Shown: piece after piece, positions 55,257 through 64,000 of the stretch | Position numbering within the stretch: position 1 is the first letter of the stretch | Layout of the letters: each line of letters starts with the position of its first letter | DNA from: Methylomonas sp. 11b | GTDB taxonomy: Bacteria; Pseudomonadota; Gammaproteobacteria; Methylococcales; Methylomonadaceae | Length of the DNA: 64,000 nt | Assembly: GCF_000515215.1 (NCBI RefSeq) | Contig: NZ_KI911557.1 | Coordinates: 4,955,741 to 5,019,740, forward strand | Reading direction: 5' to 3' | Position numbers and translations under genes: made by a program | Notes under the pieces: generated by a model | Seen by the model: the letters and a program-made list of their open reading frames with translations, nothing else | What the model was told of the DNA's origin: nothing | Database searches by the model: none

Positions 55257-56645
55257 TTATTGGCGCTCAGTCGAATCAGACAGATTGGCAACCCGCTTGC
55301 CGACGCGAAATAAACTCCAAGCCAACGCGATAACCATCAGTACGATGGCGACACCCAGAAACCAGCGGCTGTTCAGCAATTGACCGAAATTAAAATGCTT
55401 GTCGGCAGAGGAGATCTCAGTTTCCGGCCCCAATCCGGCCGCGTTGCTGCGGTAACCTCGCCGCAACAACTCCTGGATCGGTACCGTGTCGTAGCGTGGG
55501 GCTTCGGCGGTTTCGGAGCCGTATTGGATTTGATAGCTCAGGCCGGTTTGCGGCAAGAACAGCAATTGGTAGCCGGGACCGGTGCCGGCGACGGTGTTGA
55601 TATGCAGTTCCGGGTTGTCCTGGTCACGAATAACAATGCGGTAGCGTGATTGCCGTTGTTCCGGAAAGCCGATGCTGGTTTGCTCGCGGTTGATGTCTTG
55701 ATAATGCAAGGCTTCCAAAGAGCCGGTGCCGATGGTGCGCATTTGGGTTTCCAAGCCTTGCGTCAGCGGGATTTGCACTTCGGCTTGGCGGCTGAAGTTT
55801 GGAGTCATGATTTGCAGCTTCAAACCGTTCAGCGGTTGCCGCAGCGTGTCGACGTCGATGAAAGTGGCTTTTTGCTCGGTATCGAGTTTGATTTTAAAAC
55901 TGGCCGGGTAATCAAATTGCTGATCGGTGTCGGCCACGGTTTCGCCCACGTTGTGCCAGAGCTCGATGCGCTCGACATGTAGAGGTTCTTTGATTTGTTG
56001 CGTGGTTTCCTGGCGTTGCAATTCTTCGCCACCGCGCACGGTGCGGGTCAGTTCCAAGAGTTCGGCAACCCGGGTTTGGCTGGCTTTGGCAACGACGATT
56101 TTAAATTGCCGGAAGCTATTCGCCGGCAACTCGACGTCGCGGTTTCCAACAGTCATATAACGCGAATAATCGTAAATCTGCGCTCTCTCGACCAGCAATT
56201 GCCAGTTTTGGCCGTCGTTGGAACCGTGAATCTGCAAGGCGTATTCGAAATCATGCTGGTTGGTGACTAGGCTTAGGCCGTCGGCGTTGGCGGCGTTTTT
56301 GTCCAGTTGTACGGTAACGACGAAGCCTTCGTCCTCGTCGCCGAATTTTTGCAAATCGATGGTCTTGCTGGTGCTGGCCACGCGCTTACTGACCGTCTTC
56401 CTGCTGGCGATTTTTTGCAGCAAATAAGGCGTTTCGACGCCGTTTTGATCGATCAGGCGCAAGTCGCGAAAGTCGGCGGCGGTGTTGGCATACACCGCGC
56501 TGTCCAGCGGAACGGCCAGCAGGCTTTGTTGCCCGTTATCTTGGGCCAGTACTGGTCGGCTGTACCGGAAGGCCGGCGCTTCGTTGGCCCAAGCCTGGGT
56601 CAAAAACAGGCAGCATAACACTGCAAATTTGGCGATCATGATCAT
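55257..56645 (-). CDS. DUF3999 family protein
   Basis: A 462-aa exported protein of the DUF3999 family, function unknown. The start at 56645 overlaps the upstream gene's stop codon (ATGA) and gives a signal peptide (MIMIAKFAVLCCLFLTQAWA). Much of the rest is beta-rich and periplasmic (residues 25-420). One membrane helix lies near the C-terminus (FLGVAIVLMVIALAWSLF), followed by a short cytoplasmic tail. It is paired with DUF2339, a partnership known from other bacteria. It ends before a 187-base gap that separates it from the group II intron. Confidence 0.85.
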   Translation of the reverse strand: MIMIAKFAVLCCLFLTQAWANEAPAFRYSRPVLAQDNGQQSLLAVPLDSAVYANTAADFRDLRLIDQNGVETPYLLQKIASRKTVSKRVASTSKTIDLQKFGDEDEGFVVTVQLDKNAANADGLSLVTNQHDFEYALQIHGSNDGQNWQLLVERAQIYDYSRYMTVGNRDVELPANSFRQFKIVVAKASQTRVAELLELTRTVRGGEELQRQETTQQIKEPLHVERIELWHNVGETVADTDQQFDYPASFKIKLDTEQKATFIDVDTLRQPLNGLKLQIMTPNFSRQAEVQIPLTQGLETQMRTIGTGSLEALHYQDINREQTSIGFPEQRQSRYRIVIRDQDNPELHINTVAGTGPGYQLLFLPQTGLSYQIQYGSETAEAPRYDTVPIQELLRRGYRSNAAGLGPETEISSADKHFNFGQLLNSRWFLGVAIVLMVIALAWSLFRVGKRVANLSDSTERQ

Positions 56646-59155
56646 GTTTTGTTTTCGGCATTGCCGATAAAAGTTTGTTGATAACGCATGTAAAAAAACG
56701 CGCCGCCCAGCGCCAGCATGCCCAGCACGATAAAGGCGACGATTCGGTAAATTTGTTCCAGCCGCGCCAGGTCGATGAAAAACACCTTCCAGGCCACCAA
56801 GGCAAACAGCGCCAGACCGACCAGGCGCAGACTGGAGATTTGCCGCTTGATGCCGTTGAACACCAGCGTCAACGCAAATATCGACCATAAGATTGATACA
56901 CCGCCGGAACGCAAACCCGGCACATATTGATACAAGAGTGAGTTAATTTCCAGACTTAAAAAGGTAAATAACAAGACCAGCGCCGCGCCACCCAGCCATT
57001 GGCGGATATTGCCGGTATCGGTTCCGCTGTTCGACAGACGGCGTAAGGCGAACAGCAAAAAGGCTATGGTCGCCGCGAAGTCCAACAAACGCATCAAGGC
57101 CAATTCGAAGGAATAGCCGCCGCCGTAGCGCAAGGTCCAGACGCTGTCGCCGACGCCGATATGCCCCAGCGTCAAGTCCCAGGACGGCAGATCGAACAAC
57201 AGCATCTTCAGGAACACGCCGATCAGGAACAGCCGAAGCGCTTGTAGCAGCCAATCGCCCGTACCGGCCACGTAACGGGTCAACAATAGCCAGCACATGG
57301 CCAGCCAGACCAACGTCAATACCGGCAATTGCAAGGGTGGATACAGATAGGCAAAACTGCGGAACAACTCCAGTTGCAGTACCACAAACAACAATCCGCC
57401 GCCGACCAGCAGGATGATTTGCAACAGCAGATTGTCTTTCAGCCACAGCGGCACATCGTTGCCGGCATCGCAGGCTAATGGTGAAGCTGGTGCCGGTTTT
57501 TCGATTAGCGTGTAGGCCAAGGCCAACGACAGGATGGGTATGCCGAAGCTGATTACCCGTTCCAACAAGCCCAGCAAGAAGGCGCCGAACGATTGCTGGC
57601 TATCCATTTGCATGCCGTATTGGCCGGGCAAGTCGATGAAACAAAAACGCACCAGCACCAACGCATACAGTAGATATGCCACTTGTTGTAAAAACGCGCT
57701 GCGCAATTTGCCCGCCATCCACAGCATTACCAAGGCTTGCAGCGACCAACTGACGGTAATCCATTGATTAGACAGCAGCAAGGGCAGGGTTATGGTCACA
57801 AAAAATGCCGCCAAGCCAATGAAGCTGATCAATAGTTCCTTATCCACCACCTTCCGCGCGAGGCAATAATAGACATGGCCGACATAAAACGCCGCCAATG
57901 CCACGGTCAGCAAGGCGGTCCAGATTTGTCCGTAGGCGTCGTCGATCAGATGGTAGGCGGTGCCGAAGAAGATGGCGGCATTGACGATCAGGCCAATTAA
58001 ATCCAGCAGGGTCGATTTGGTTTGATTGACCAGGCAGAACAAAAACACAGTGGTGGAATACAGCACAAAAAAGCCGGTCAAGAACGGCAAGACCTGCCAG
58101 AAATACTCGACCTGATAATTCTGCATCGAGCCGAAGAACAACAGGTAATTAAAGAAAAAGCTCAGGAAATTTAATAAATGCCATTGCTTGTACCAGTTGA
58201 TCGCCAGGATGCCCGTGCCCAGCAGCAGCATGTAACTGAACAAACCAGGGAAATTCACCTGGCCGGTGGACAGCATAATCGGCGTGCAATAGCCGCCGAT
58301 GATCGCAAAGATGGCCACCAACATGGAATCCAGCTTGATAGCCAAAAACGCGGCGCAAGCGGTAACCAGTATCATCAAGGCAAAGGTCGGGTAGACGTCT
58401 AGCAGATGATAAAAACTGTGCGCGGCAAACACGCTGAAATACAACACTGCGATGCCGCCGCCCAGCAAGCCCTGGCTGAACAAATGGTAGTTGCCGCCGA
58501 CCAGGCGCACGCCGCCGACGATCATGCCGACGCCCGCTAGCACCGATAGCGCAACCCGCGCCTGTTCGCCCAGCATGCCGTTGTCGATGGAATATTTCAG
58601 GAAAAAGCCGATACCGGTCACTAAAATCAATACGCCGATACGTAGCAACCAATTGCTGGCGACCGCGTATTCCATCGCCACGCCTTCGGGCCGATGGCCT
58701 TCGCCGACGATGATCCAGTTCCAGATTTCTTTCAGGATTTTCTGTGCCGCCAGTTCGAAACGGCTGGGTTCGGCGGGCTGCCAGGTGTTTTGACTCCAGG
58801 GATTTTCCTGGGGTGGCTCCGCAATAGGGTTTGGCGCTATTTCGGGCGTTTGCAGAACCGGTTCGGCAGGGAGTTGGCTGGGGGTAATATCGAATAGCAC
58901 CTGTTCCGTTGCCGGTGTTTGCACTTCGAATAAAGCCGGTTGCGGCGGTGTTTCGTGAGTAGGCACTACTTGCGCGTTTGCCAGCTCACGCAGCAGTTTG
59001 CGGTCTTCGCGTAGTGCCGCTTCTATCTTCCGCAGGGTCTGATTAATGTCATCCTGGTTACGTTTTTGGCGGCCCATTAAAACGGTCAACATCGCGATTA
59101 TTACGATGGGCACCAAAATCAGGACAAAAGCGATAAAACCGAAAAAATCGTCCAC
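56642..59155 (-). CDS. DUF2339 family membrane protein
   Basis: An 837-aa polytopic membrane protein of the DUF2339 family. The start is set at GTG 59155, with GGAGAG seven bases upstream; the longer frame begins at a TTG. Residues 1-30 form a helix, then a coiled, Pro/Glu-rich linker (about 35-130), and from residue 150 on more than 20 membrane helices. Family segments include GVLILVTGIGFFLKYSIDNG and GGYCTPIML. It overlaps the DUF3999 gene at the stop codon, so the two should be made together. The function is unknown; a joint role in the cell envelope is plausible. Confidence 0.85.
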   Translation of the reverse strand: MDDFFGFIAFVLILVPIVIIAMLTVLMGRQKRNQDDINQTLRKIEAALREDRKLLRELANAQVVPTHETPPQPALFEVQTPATEQVLFDITPSQLPAEPVLQTPEIAPNPIAEPPQENPWSQNTWQPAEPSRFELAAQKILKEIWNWIIVGEGHRPEGVAMEYAVASNWLLRIGVLILVTGIGFFLKYSIDNGMLGEQARVALSVLAGVGMIVGGVRLVGGNYHLFSQGLLGGGIAVLYFSVFAAHSFYHLLDVYPTFALMILVTACAAFLAIKLDSMLVAIFAIIGGYCTPIMLSTGQVNFPGLFSYMLLLGTGILAINWYKQWHLLNFLSFFFNYLLFFGSMQNYQVEYFWQVLPFLTGFFVLYSTTVFLFCLVNQTKSTLLDLIGLIVNAAIFFGTAYHLIDDAYGQIWTALLTVALAAFYVGHVYYCLARKVVDKELLISFIGLAAFFVTITLPLLLSNQWITVSWSLQALVMLWMAGKLRSAFLQQVAYLLYALVLVRFCFIDLPGQYGMQMDSQQSFGAFLLGLLERVISFGIPILSLALAYTLIEKPAPASPLACDAGNDVPLWLKDNLLLQIILLVGGGLLFVVLQLELFRSFAYLYPPLQLPVLTLVWLAMCWLLLTRYVAGTGDWLLQALRLFLIGVFLKMLLFDLPSWDLTLGHIGVGDSVWTLRYGGGYSFELALMRLLDFAATIAFLLFALRRLSNSGTDTGNIRQWLGGAALVLLFTFLSLEINSLLYQYVPGLRSGGVSILWSIFALTLVFNGIKRQISSLRLVGLALFALVAWKVFFIDLARLEQIYRIVAFIVLGMLALGGAFFYMRYQQTFIGNAENKT

Positions 59156-59478
59156 GGCAACTCTCCAAGGCTGGGCAAACGGTGGGTTATTTGGGTTATC
59201 AAGCAAGCTTTTCAGGTCACGGCCAGATCTTCTGCGTGAAGCGGCAAATGCGCTGGGTTACGCGCCAATTTGCAAAAGTAGTCGTATTCGTGAGCGGCGT
59301 CACTATTCAGGATAACCGCTTGTTAGCCTGATTGCTATATATGGCTCGTGCGCTAAGGATTTGTTCTATGCTTGATACATGGATTACAAGGGTAAGCTTA
59401 GGATTACATATAGATTTTCCAGGAGCTGCCGACAACCCAAGGTGTATAACCACACATTCCAATACATTGGCCGATCTC

Positions 59479-61086
59479 ATGAACAAGAACTCCACAATCC
59501 AATCCAAAATATTGCTAAGCATAGCCAGTGTATTTTTGTTGCTGATGTTTGTCAGCACGCTATTTATGGCGGAAAGGCAAAAAGACATGATACAAACGCT
59601 GGCGACCGATAAAGCCCGGGATATTGCCAATAGTTATTTCGACGGGGTGAACACGCTGATGTTGACCGGCGCGATGGCGCAGGGTGAAGTATTGCGCGAT
59701 AAAGCCCTTTCGCATACCAATGTCACGGAAGTGCGGTTAATTCGTGGCAAGCAAATTACCGATTTTTACGGTCCCGGTAAATCCGAGCAAAGACCCGTTG
59801 ATAATTTGGATGATCGCGCGCTGGCCGGTGAAAGCATCATTCAACCGGGTAACGACAAAAACGGACGCCTGATCACCGTGCTGGAGCCGGTTAAGGCTAG
59901 CGCCAATTTTCGCGGCACCAACTGTCTGACTTGTCACGCGGTGAGCGAGGGGACAGTGTTGGGAGCGGTGCGGGTGAGTTTTTCACTGGCAAATCTCGAT
60001 GCGCAGATTAATCGCGATTTGGTGATTGCTTCGGCTATCTCCTTGGTGATGTTTGCCGGCGGCCTCTTGCTGGTCAACATGCTGATGCGCAAGATTGTGG
60101 TTAATCCATTAGTGGCTATGCGCGACACAGTTAACGCCATCGCCGGACAGTCGGATTTACGACAACGGTTGCAAGTCGATTCCGGCGACGAGATCGGCCA
60201 GGTCAGCGAATCGTTCAATACCATGCTGGCAAATTTTGCCGGTAGCTTGGGGCAGGTATCGTCGGTAAGTCAGCAATTGGCTGCGGCGACCAACCAAATA
60301 TCCGGTGTGGCCCGGCAAACTTCGCAAGCGGCCACGCAACAACGGAGTGAAACCGAGACGGTGATTCAAGCGATTCACGAACTGGAGAACTCTGTGCAAG
60401 ACGTGCGCGGCGGGGCGACCGGTGCGGCGCAAGCTTCCGTGGAAGCCGATCAGGAGGCCGCGCAAGGCGCGGCAACGACCAAAAATGCCATCAACGGTAT
60501 CAACGAACTGGTGAATGAAATCGACCGAGCCGCAGAAGTGATCAAACGTCTGGATCAAAAAAGTAATGGTGTCGGCGCGGTGTTGGATGTGATTAAAGGC
60601 CTGGCCGAGCAAACCAATCTGTTGGCCTTGAATGCCGCTATCGAAGCTGCCAGGGCCGGCGAGCAGGGCCGCGGGTTTGCGGTAGTAGCAGACGAAGTCC
60701 GCACCTTGGCGACGCGTTCGCATAAGGCCACCGAAGAAATTCAAAGCATCATCGATCAATTACAACGCGAAGCCAAAGACGCGGTGACGGTGATGAACAA
60801 CGCCAAAAACAGCGCCGAGCAGCGCCGCGAACAAGTGCAAAGCGCCGATCAGGGTTTAAGCGCGATTGCCGAACGGGTGACGCAGATTCGCCAATTGAAC
60901 TCGCGCATGTCGCAAGCAGCTGACAATCAAAGCCGGGTTGCCCAGCACGTGGGGCAAAGTATCACCAATATCGGCCAACTCACCGAGCGCACCGCCCAGG
61001 ATGCCGCGCAAACCAATGCCGCTAGTAACGAATTGGTGAAATTGGCCGCGCAGTTGAATCAATTGGTTGGGCAATTCAAACGCTGA
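59479..61086 (+). CDS. Methyl-accepting chemotaxis protein with periplasmic heme motif
   Basis: A 535-aa chemoreceptor. The start at 59479 gives an N-terminal helix ([20 protein letters not shown]); longer frames add no such feature. The periplasmic domain (residues 35-185) resembles Tll0287-like/DUF3365 sensors and holds C149-L-T-C152-H153, a c-type heme attachment motif. A second helix ([17 protein letters not shown]), HAMP and the signalling domain follow. The tip has [21 protein letters not shown] and [19 protein letters not shown]. No C-terminal CheR/CheB pentapeptide is seen. The heme points to sensing of oxygen, redox state or nitric oxide. Confidence 0.9.
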   Translation: MNKNSTIQSKILLSIASVFLLLMFVSTLFMAERQKDMIQTLATDKARDIANSYFDGVNTLMLTGAMAQGEVLRDKALSHTNVTEVRLIRGKQITDFYGPGKSEQRPVDNLDDRALAGESIIQPGNDKNGRLITVLEPVKASANFRGTNCLTCHAVSEGTVLGAVRVSFSLANLDAQINRDLVIASAISLVMFAGGLLLVNMLMRKIVVNPLVAMRDTVNAIAGQSDLRQRLQVDSGDEIGQVSESFNTMLANFAGSLGQVSSVSQQLAAATNQISGVARQTSQAATQQRSETETVIQAIHELENSVQDVRGGATGAAQASVEADQEAAQGAATTKNAINGINELVNEIDRAAEVIKRLDQKSNGVGAVLDVIKGLAEQTNLLALNAAIEAARAGEQGRGFAVVADEVRTLATRSHKATEEIQSIIDQLQREAKDAVTVMNNAKNSAEQRREQVQSADQGLSAIAERVTQIRQLNSRMSQAADNQSRVAQHVGQSITNIGQLTERTAQDAAQTNAASNELVKLAAQLNQLVGQFKR

Positions 61087-61261
61087 GTTGAAAGCAGAGG
61101 CTTTTCGGTTGTTGCCGGGAAGCTTCTGCAAACTCGTCATTCCTTTCAGTAGATCATTTCCTTTAGGCTTTTGCCGCTCGGTGGTTGTCATGTCTATGTA
61201 ATGAATGCCGGATAAAATTTGAGACTCTCGTCACAAAACTCCGTCAAATCAGGTATTCGAT

Positions 61262-62665
61262 ATGCGTTTAAAACCAACATTTTTACTGGCCGGCTTGCTG
61301 TTGGCCGATACTGCCTTAGCTACTCCAACTTTCGTCAACGGCCTGGCTATTTCCGGCGATACCCTGGATTTATCCAGCAATCTTGCCAATTCGTTCGATC
61401 GCCGCGTCGGCTTTTTTTCGGATATTTATTACGATACCAACCGTAACGAGTGGTGGGGCTTGTCGGATAGAGGCCCGGGTGGTGGTTTGTTGAATTATGA
61501 AACACGGGTACAGCGCTTTACCCTGGACATTAATAGCGTTACCGGCGCGATTTCTAATTTCCAAATCGCCCAAACCCTGAAATTTAGTAAAGGCGGTTCC
61601 GCGCTGAACGGTATTGCGCCAAACCCTACCAGTAATTTGGGTAATGCCTTTGACCCTGAAGGCGTTGTGATCCACCCCAAAAACGGTAACTTGCTGGTGT
61701 CCGACGAATACGGTCCATCGCTGTATGAGATCGATCACAATACTGGCGCGGTAGTGAAAACCTATACGACTCCAACCAATCTGGTGCCGCGCAACGGTAC
61801 AACTAATGTTCCAAACTATGCGGGCGGCGATCCAGAACCGAATACTGCCGGCAAACGCACCAATCGCGGCTTCGAAGGCCTGGCGATCAGTCCTGACGGC
61901 AAATTTGCGTTTGCAATGTTGCAAAGTGCAATGTTGGACGAAGGTGCCGGCAACGGTTCGGTGAGTCGGATTGTAAAATTCGATACGGCTACTGGCGAAG
62001 CGGTGGCTCAATATGCCTACCAAATGAAGCGTTCCGGTCAAGGACAGGGCACATCGGCCTTGGTAGCGATCAACGACCATGAGTTCTTCGTACTAGAGCG
62101 TAACAACCGTGGTGTCGGTGTTGGTGCTACTTTTGCCGGTGCAGACAAAGAAGTTTATAAAATTGATTTGAACGGCGCGACCGATGTTAGTGGCATCGAT
62201 TTGGACGCAGTTGGTGCTGTTTACAGCAAAGTTAGCAAATCCGCGCAATTTCTGGATCTTGATGCCAACACCTTGGCAGCTCTTGGCAACAAATCTCCTG
62301 AGAAGTGGGAAGGCTTGGCAATTGGCCCGAAACTGGCTGACGGCAGTTATTTGATGCTGGCCGGCACCGATAACGACTACAGCGTTACCCAAAACGGCAC
62401 CGGCACGCAGTTCGATGTGTACTTCCGTTTCAGCGACGCCGATCCATATGCAACATCGATTCAATGTCCGCTTGGTCAAACCAGTGGCTGTTCGGCAACG
62501 TTGACCAGTGAGTATCAGTTGCTGCCTGGTGTATTGCATGCTTATAAAGTCTCCGCAGCCGATTTGTCCGGTTATGTAGCCCCGGTGCCAGTGCCCGCTG
62601 CTGCGTGGTTGTTCGGTACCGGTCTGATTGGCGCGTTGGGTTTGGGTAGAAAACGCAAAGCCTAA
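61262..62665 (+). CDS. Phytase-like esterase with VPLPA-CTERM tail
   Basis: A 467-aa exported protein. Signal peptide (MRLKPTFLLAGLLLADTALA), then the 'esterase-like activity of phytase' domain (GFFSDIYYDTNRNEWWGLSD RGPGG-type blocks, FDPEGVVIHPKNGNLLVSDEYGPS, FEGLAISPDGKFAFAMLQS, PEKWEGLAIGPKL). The tail reads VPVPAAAWLFGTGLIGALGL with a final RKRKA, the same sorting signal as the protein at 619-1179. It should end up at the outer surface or in the matrix, where it may hydrolyse phosphate esters. A strong terminator follows. Confidence 0.88.
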   Translation: MRLKPTFLLAGLLLADTALATPTFVNGLAISGDTLDLSSNLANSFDRRVGFFSDIYYDTNRNEWWGLSDRGPGGGLLNYETRVQRFTLDINSVTGAISNFQIAQTLKFSKGGSALNGIAPNPTSNLGNAFDPEGVVIHPKNGNLLVSDEYGPSLYEIDHNTGAVVKTYTTPTNLVPRNGTTNVPNYAGGDPEPNTAGKRTNRGFEGLAISPDGKFAFAMLQSAMLDEGAGNGSVSRIVKFDTATGEAVAQYAYQMKRSGQGQGTSALVAINDHEFFVLERNNRGVGVGATFAGADKEVYKIDLNGATDVSGIDLDAVGAVYSKVSKSAQFLDLDANTLAALGNKSPEKWEGLAIGPKLADGSYLMLAGTDNDYSVTQNGTGTQFDVYFRFSDADPYATSIQCPLGQTSGCSATLTSEYQLLPGVLHAYKVSAADLSGYVAPVPVPAAAWLFGTGLIGALGLGRKRKA

Positions 62666-62674
62666 GTAGCCGTC

Positions 62675-62707
62675 ATCCTCCTTGCCGGTTTGGCAAGGAG
62701 GATTTTG
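62675..62707 (+). terminator. Rho-independent terminator after the phytase-like gene
   Basis: A perfect 12-bp stem (atcctccttgcc / ggcaaggaggat) with a 5-nt loop is followed by TTTTG, 10 bases after the stop. The strongest terminator in the window. Its T-run is also part of the next promoter's -35 element. Confidence 0.92.
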
Positions 62708-62733
62708 CCTGCCCGCGACGATGCCGCTATAAT
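62705..62733 (+). promoter_or_regulatory. Consensus sigma70 promoter of the EamA gene
   Basis: TTGCCT (62705-62710) and a perfect TATAAT (62728-62733) are 17 bases apart, the ideal spacing. Transcription would start near 62740, leaving a leader of about 160 bases before the EamA start at 62901. It begins right at the previous terminator. Confidence 0.7.
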
Positions 62734-62742
62734 CCAGCCATC

Positions 62743-62826
62743 ATGCATTATTCAAACCGCAATCATTTCTTTAAGCACCTATGGCAATGGGCTTTGTCTA
62801 TCGCCGTGGTGTTTGCGTTTTTCTAA
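62743..62826 (+). CDS. Possible 27-aa leader peptide
   Basis: A 27-codon frame (begins MHYSNRNHFF, contains LWQWALSIAVV, ends AFF) starts only a few bases after the predicted transcription start. It would therefore be nearly leaderless. It is followed at once by a 12-bp hairpin. It may be a leader peptide or a chance frame; no ribosome site is seen. The hydrophobic end resembles a single short helix. Confidence 0.3.
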   Translation: MHYSNRNHFFKHLWQWALSIAVVFAFF

Positions 62827-62832
62827 ACAATC

Positions 62833-62862
62833 AAGCAACCGCGGGTCTTGCCGCAGTTGCTT
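62833..62862 (+). promoter_or_regulatory. Leader hairpin before the EamA gene
   Basis: A stem of 12 positions with one C/A mismatch (aagcaac-c-gcgg / ccgc-a-gttgctt) and a 6-nt loop lies in the leader, 38 bases before the gene start and 7 after the stop of the possible leader peptide. No strong T-run follows. It may act in attenuation or translation control. Confidence 0.45.
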
Positions 62863-62900
62863 CGACATTTGCCTAAGGCCCGCATCACTCAGGAGGCCTA

Positions 62901-63812
62901 ATGGCAACGACTACATCTACTGCATTATCCAACCGCAACCGCTTGTTGGGCTTTGGCCTGGCGACTTTGGCGGCCATCGGGTTTTCCGGCAAAGCCATCT
63001 TGGTAAAACTGGCGTATTACGAACCGGTGGATGCTGTAACTTTATTGGCTTTGCGTATGTTGTTTTCCGCGCCGTTTTTTCTAATCGTCGCTTGGCGGCA
63101 TGCCGGCCGGAAGGATCTGACGCCGTTAACGGGTAGAGACTATCTGGTGCTGCTGATCTTGGGCTTGCTGGGGTATTACCTGTCCAGCTTGTTCGATTTT
63201 ATCGGTCTGCAATACATCTCCGCAGGGCTGGAGCGGCTGATTCTGTTCCTGTATCCGACCATGGTCGTGGTGCTGTCGGCGTTGATATTGGGTAAACCTT
63301 TCGGTAGGAAAGAGATCATCGCGCTAACGCTTAGTTATGCCGGCATTGGTGTGGTGTTTTTGGATGAAATCAATATTCAGTCGGAACATTTGTTGTTGGG
63401 AGCCGGTTTTGTGTTTGCCAGCACCTTGACCTACGCTGCTTACCTGATCGGCACCGGCGAAACGGTGGTTCGCATCGGTGCCTCACGCTTTACCGCTTAC
63501 GCGATGCTGGTGGCTTGCGCGGCGACGCTGATGCAATTTTTACTCACGCATCCGCCGCAGGCCTTGCTGTTACCGATGCGGGTGTATCAATTGAGCTTGC
63601 TGATGGCGATCTTCTCGACGGTGCTGCCGGTGTTCATGCTCTCGGCAGCGATCAAGATGATAGGCTCCAGTCATACCTCGCTGATCGGCTCGCTGGGGCC
63701 GGTAGCGACCTTGTTCATGGCCAATTATGTGTTGGGTGAAGAATTGACGCTCGCTCAGATTGGCGGGGCGGTGTTGGTGATGGTCGGAGTATTGAGTCTG
63801 TCGTTAAAATGA
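62901..63812 (+). CDS. EamA/DMT-family transporter
   Basis: A 303-aa inner-membrane protein with ten predicted helices in two EamA repeats (residues 15-145 and 160-300). Family features are AAIGFSGKAILVKLAYY, ALRMLFSAPFF, YISAGLERLILFLYPTMVV, and in the second half the GSLGPVATLFMANYVLGEEL block. DMT transporters export or import amino acids, nucleosides or other small molecules; the substrate is unknown. The start has an AGGAGG site. It has its own promoter and a structured leader, and converges on recN. Confidence 0.88.
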   Translation: MATTTSTALSNRNRLLGFGLATLAAIGFSGKAILVKLAYYEPVDAVTLLALRMLFSAPFFLIVAWRHAGRKDLTPLTGRDYLVLLILGLLGYYLSSLFDFIGLQYISAGLERLILFLYPTMVVVLSALILGKPFGRKEIIALTLSYAGIGVVFLDEINIQSEHLLLGAGFVFASTLTYAAYLIGTGETVVRIGASRFTAYAMLVACAATLMQFLLTHPPQALLLPMRVYQLSLLMAIFSTVLPVFMLSAAIKMIGSSHTSLIGSLGPVATLFMANYVLGEELTLAQIGGAVLVMVGVLSLSLK

Positions 63813-63819
63813 GGGACTG

Positions 63820-64000
63820 TTAATCGCGCGCCAAGCCACCCGATACCAACATCTCCCGCGCATGCGCCAAAGTGTTTTCGGTAATGGTGACGCCGCCCAG
63901 CATGCGCGCGACTTCATTCACGCGTTCGTCGTCACTCAAACGGCGAACCGTGGACGATGTCACCGCTGCTTTCTGATTCTTGGCGACAAATAAATGCTGA
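63820..64000 (-). CDS. recN: DNA repair protein RecN, C-terminal end (partial)
   Basis: Only the last 59 codons lie in the window. The minus strand reads HLFVAKNQKAAVTSSTVRRL, then DDERVNEVARMLGGVTITE and ends AREMLVSGGLARD with TAA at 63820. These match the C-terminus of RecN, an SMC-like ATPase for double-strand-break repair. The rest lies beyond position 64000. Its stop is 8 bases from the EamA stop; the two genes converge. Confidence 0.9.
   Translation of the reverse strand, partial: QHLFVAKNQKAAVTSSTVRRLSDDERVNEVARMLGGVTITENTLAHAREMLVSGGLARD

Overview
The window looks like part of the chromosome of a free-living, aerobic gammaproteobacterium. It resembles a Methylomonas-type methanotroph, but no methane-oxidation gene is present, so this is inference. 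It rests on the mid-GC coding style, two proteins with VPLPA/PEP-CTERM sorting tails, an OprC-like copper receptor, and a pseudomonad-like gene order (mtnA, mtaD, ubiG, mupP, YciK-like SDR). All functions are read from sequence motifs; no database search was possible.

Layout. 0-4.3 kb: two secreted proteins (one with a VPLPA-CTERM tail), a small cysteine protein and a TonB-dependent receptor carrying the CxxxM and HxM copper ligands of OprC. 4.3-17.3 kb: sulfur and housekeeping genes. cysZ and mtnA overlap on the minus strand; mtaD-ubiG-mupP-SDR-sufT run on the plus strand. Between the two arms sit a very large MASE1/PAS hybrid kinase and an HD-GYP response regulator; a GGDEF cyclase follows. 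18.3-25.9 kb: a KdpE remnant, a missed 59-aa membrane protein, a PhyH-VanY-aminotransferase operon, a KefB/C-type antiporter, a wrecked Old Yellow Enzyme gene and an MscS channel with a cyclic-nucleotide domain. 26-33.6 kb: a catabolic-looking block (porin, YtcJ-type amidohydrolase, YcaC-type hydrolase, AraC regulator, monooxygenase-domain protein, pirin, LysR regulator), with twin direct repeats that look like the AraC operator.

33.6-55.1 kb is the accessory part. It holds small hypotheticals, a frameshifted tyrosine recombinase, a HigBA-like toxin-antitoxin pair and a frameshifted chemoreceptor. Next comes a complete [NiFe]-hydrogenase locus: hypE divergent, then protease, HupH_C protein, small subunit, large subunit, HupE, hypC, hypA, hypB, hypD and hypF. 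It is followed by a decayed reductase, a foreign-looking GC-rich TolB-like secreted protein and a group II intron with its reverse transcriptase. Breakage and mobile DNA on both sides suggest the hydrogenase sits in an acquired or remodelled island. The small subunit has the standard four-cysteine proximal cluster and no C-terminal anchor, and no cytochrome b or Isp partner is encoded nearby.

55.2-64 kb: a DUF3999/DUF2339 membrane pair, a chemoreceptor with a periplasmic c-type heme motif, a phytase-like esterase with a VPLPA-CTERM tail, an EamA transporter behind a consensus promoter and a structured leader, and the 3' end of recN running off the window.

The points most worth following are the copper-ligand receptor, the hydrogenase without a visible electron-transfer partner, the heme chemoreceptor, the AraC repeat pair, the leader before the EamA gene and the foreign TolB-like gene beside the intron. 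I see no convincing tRNA, rRNA or CRISPR array.
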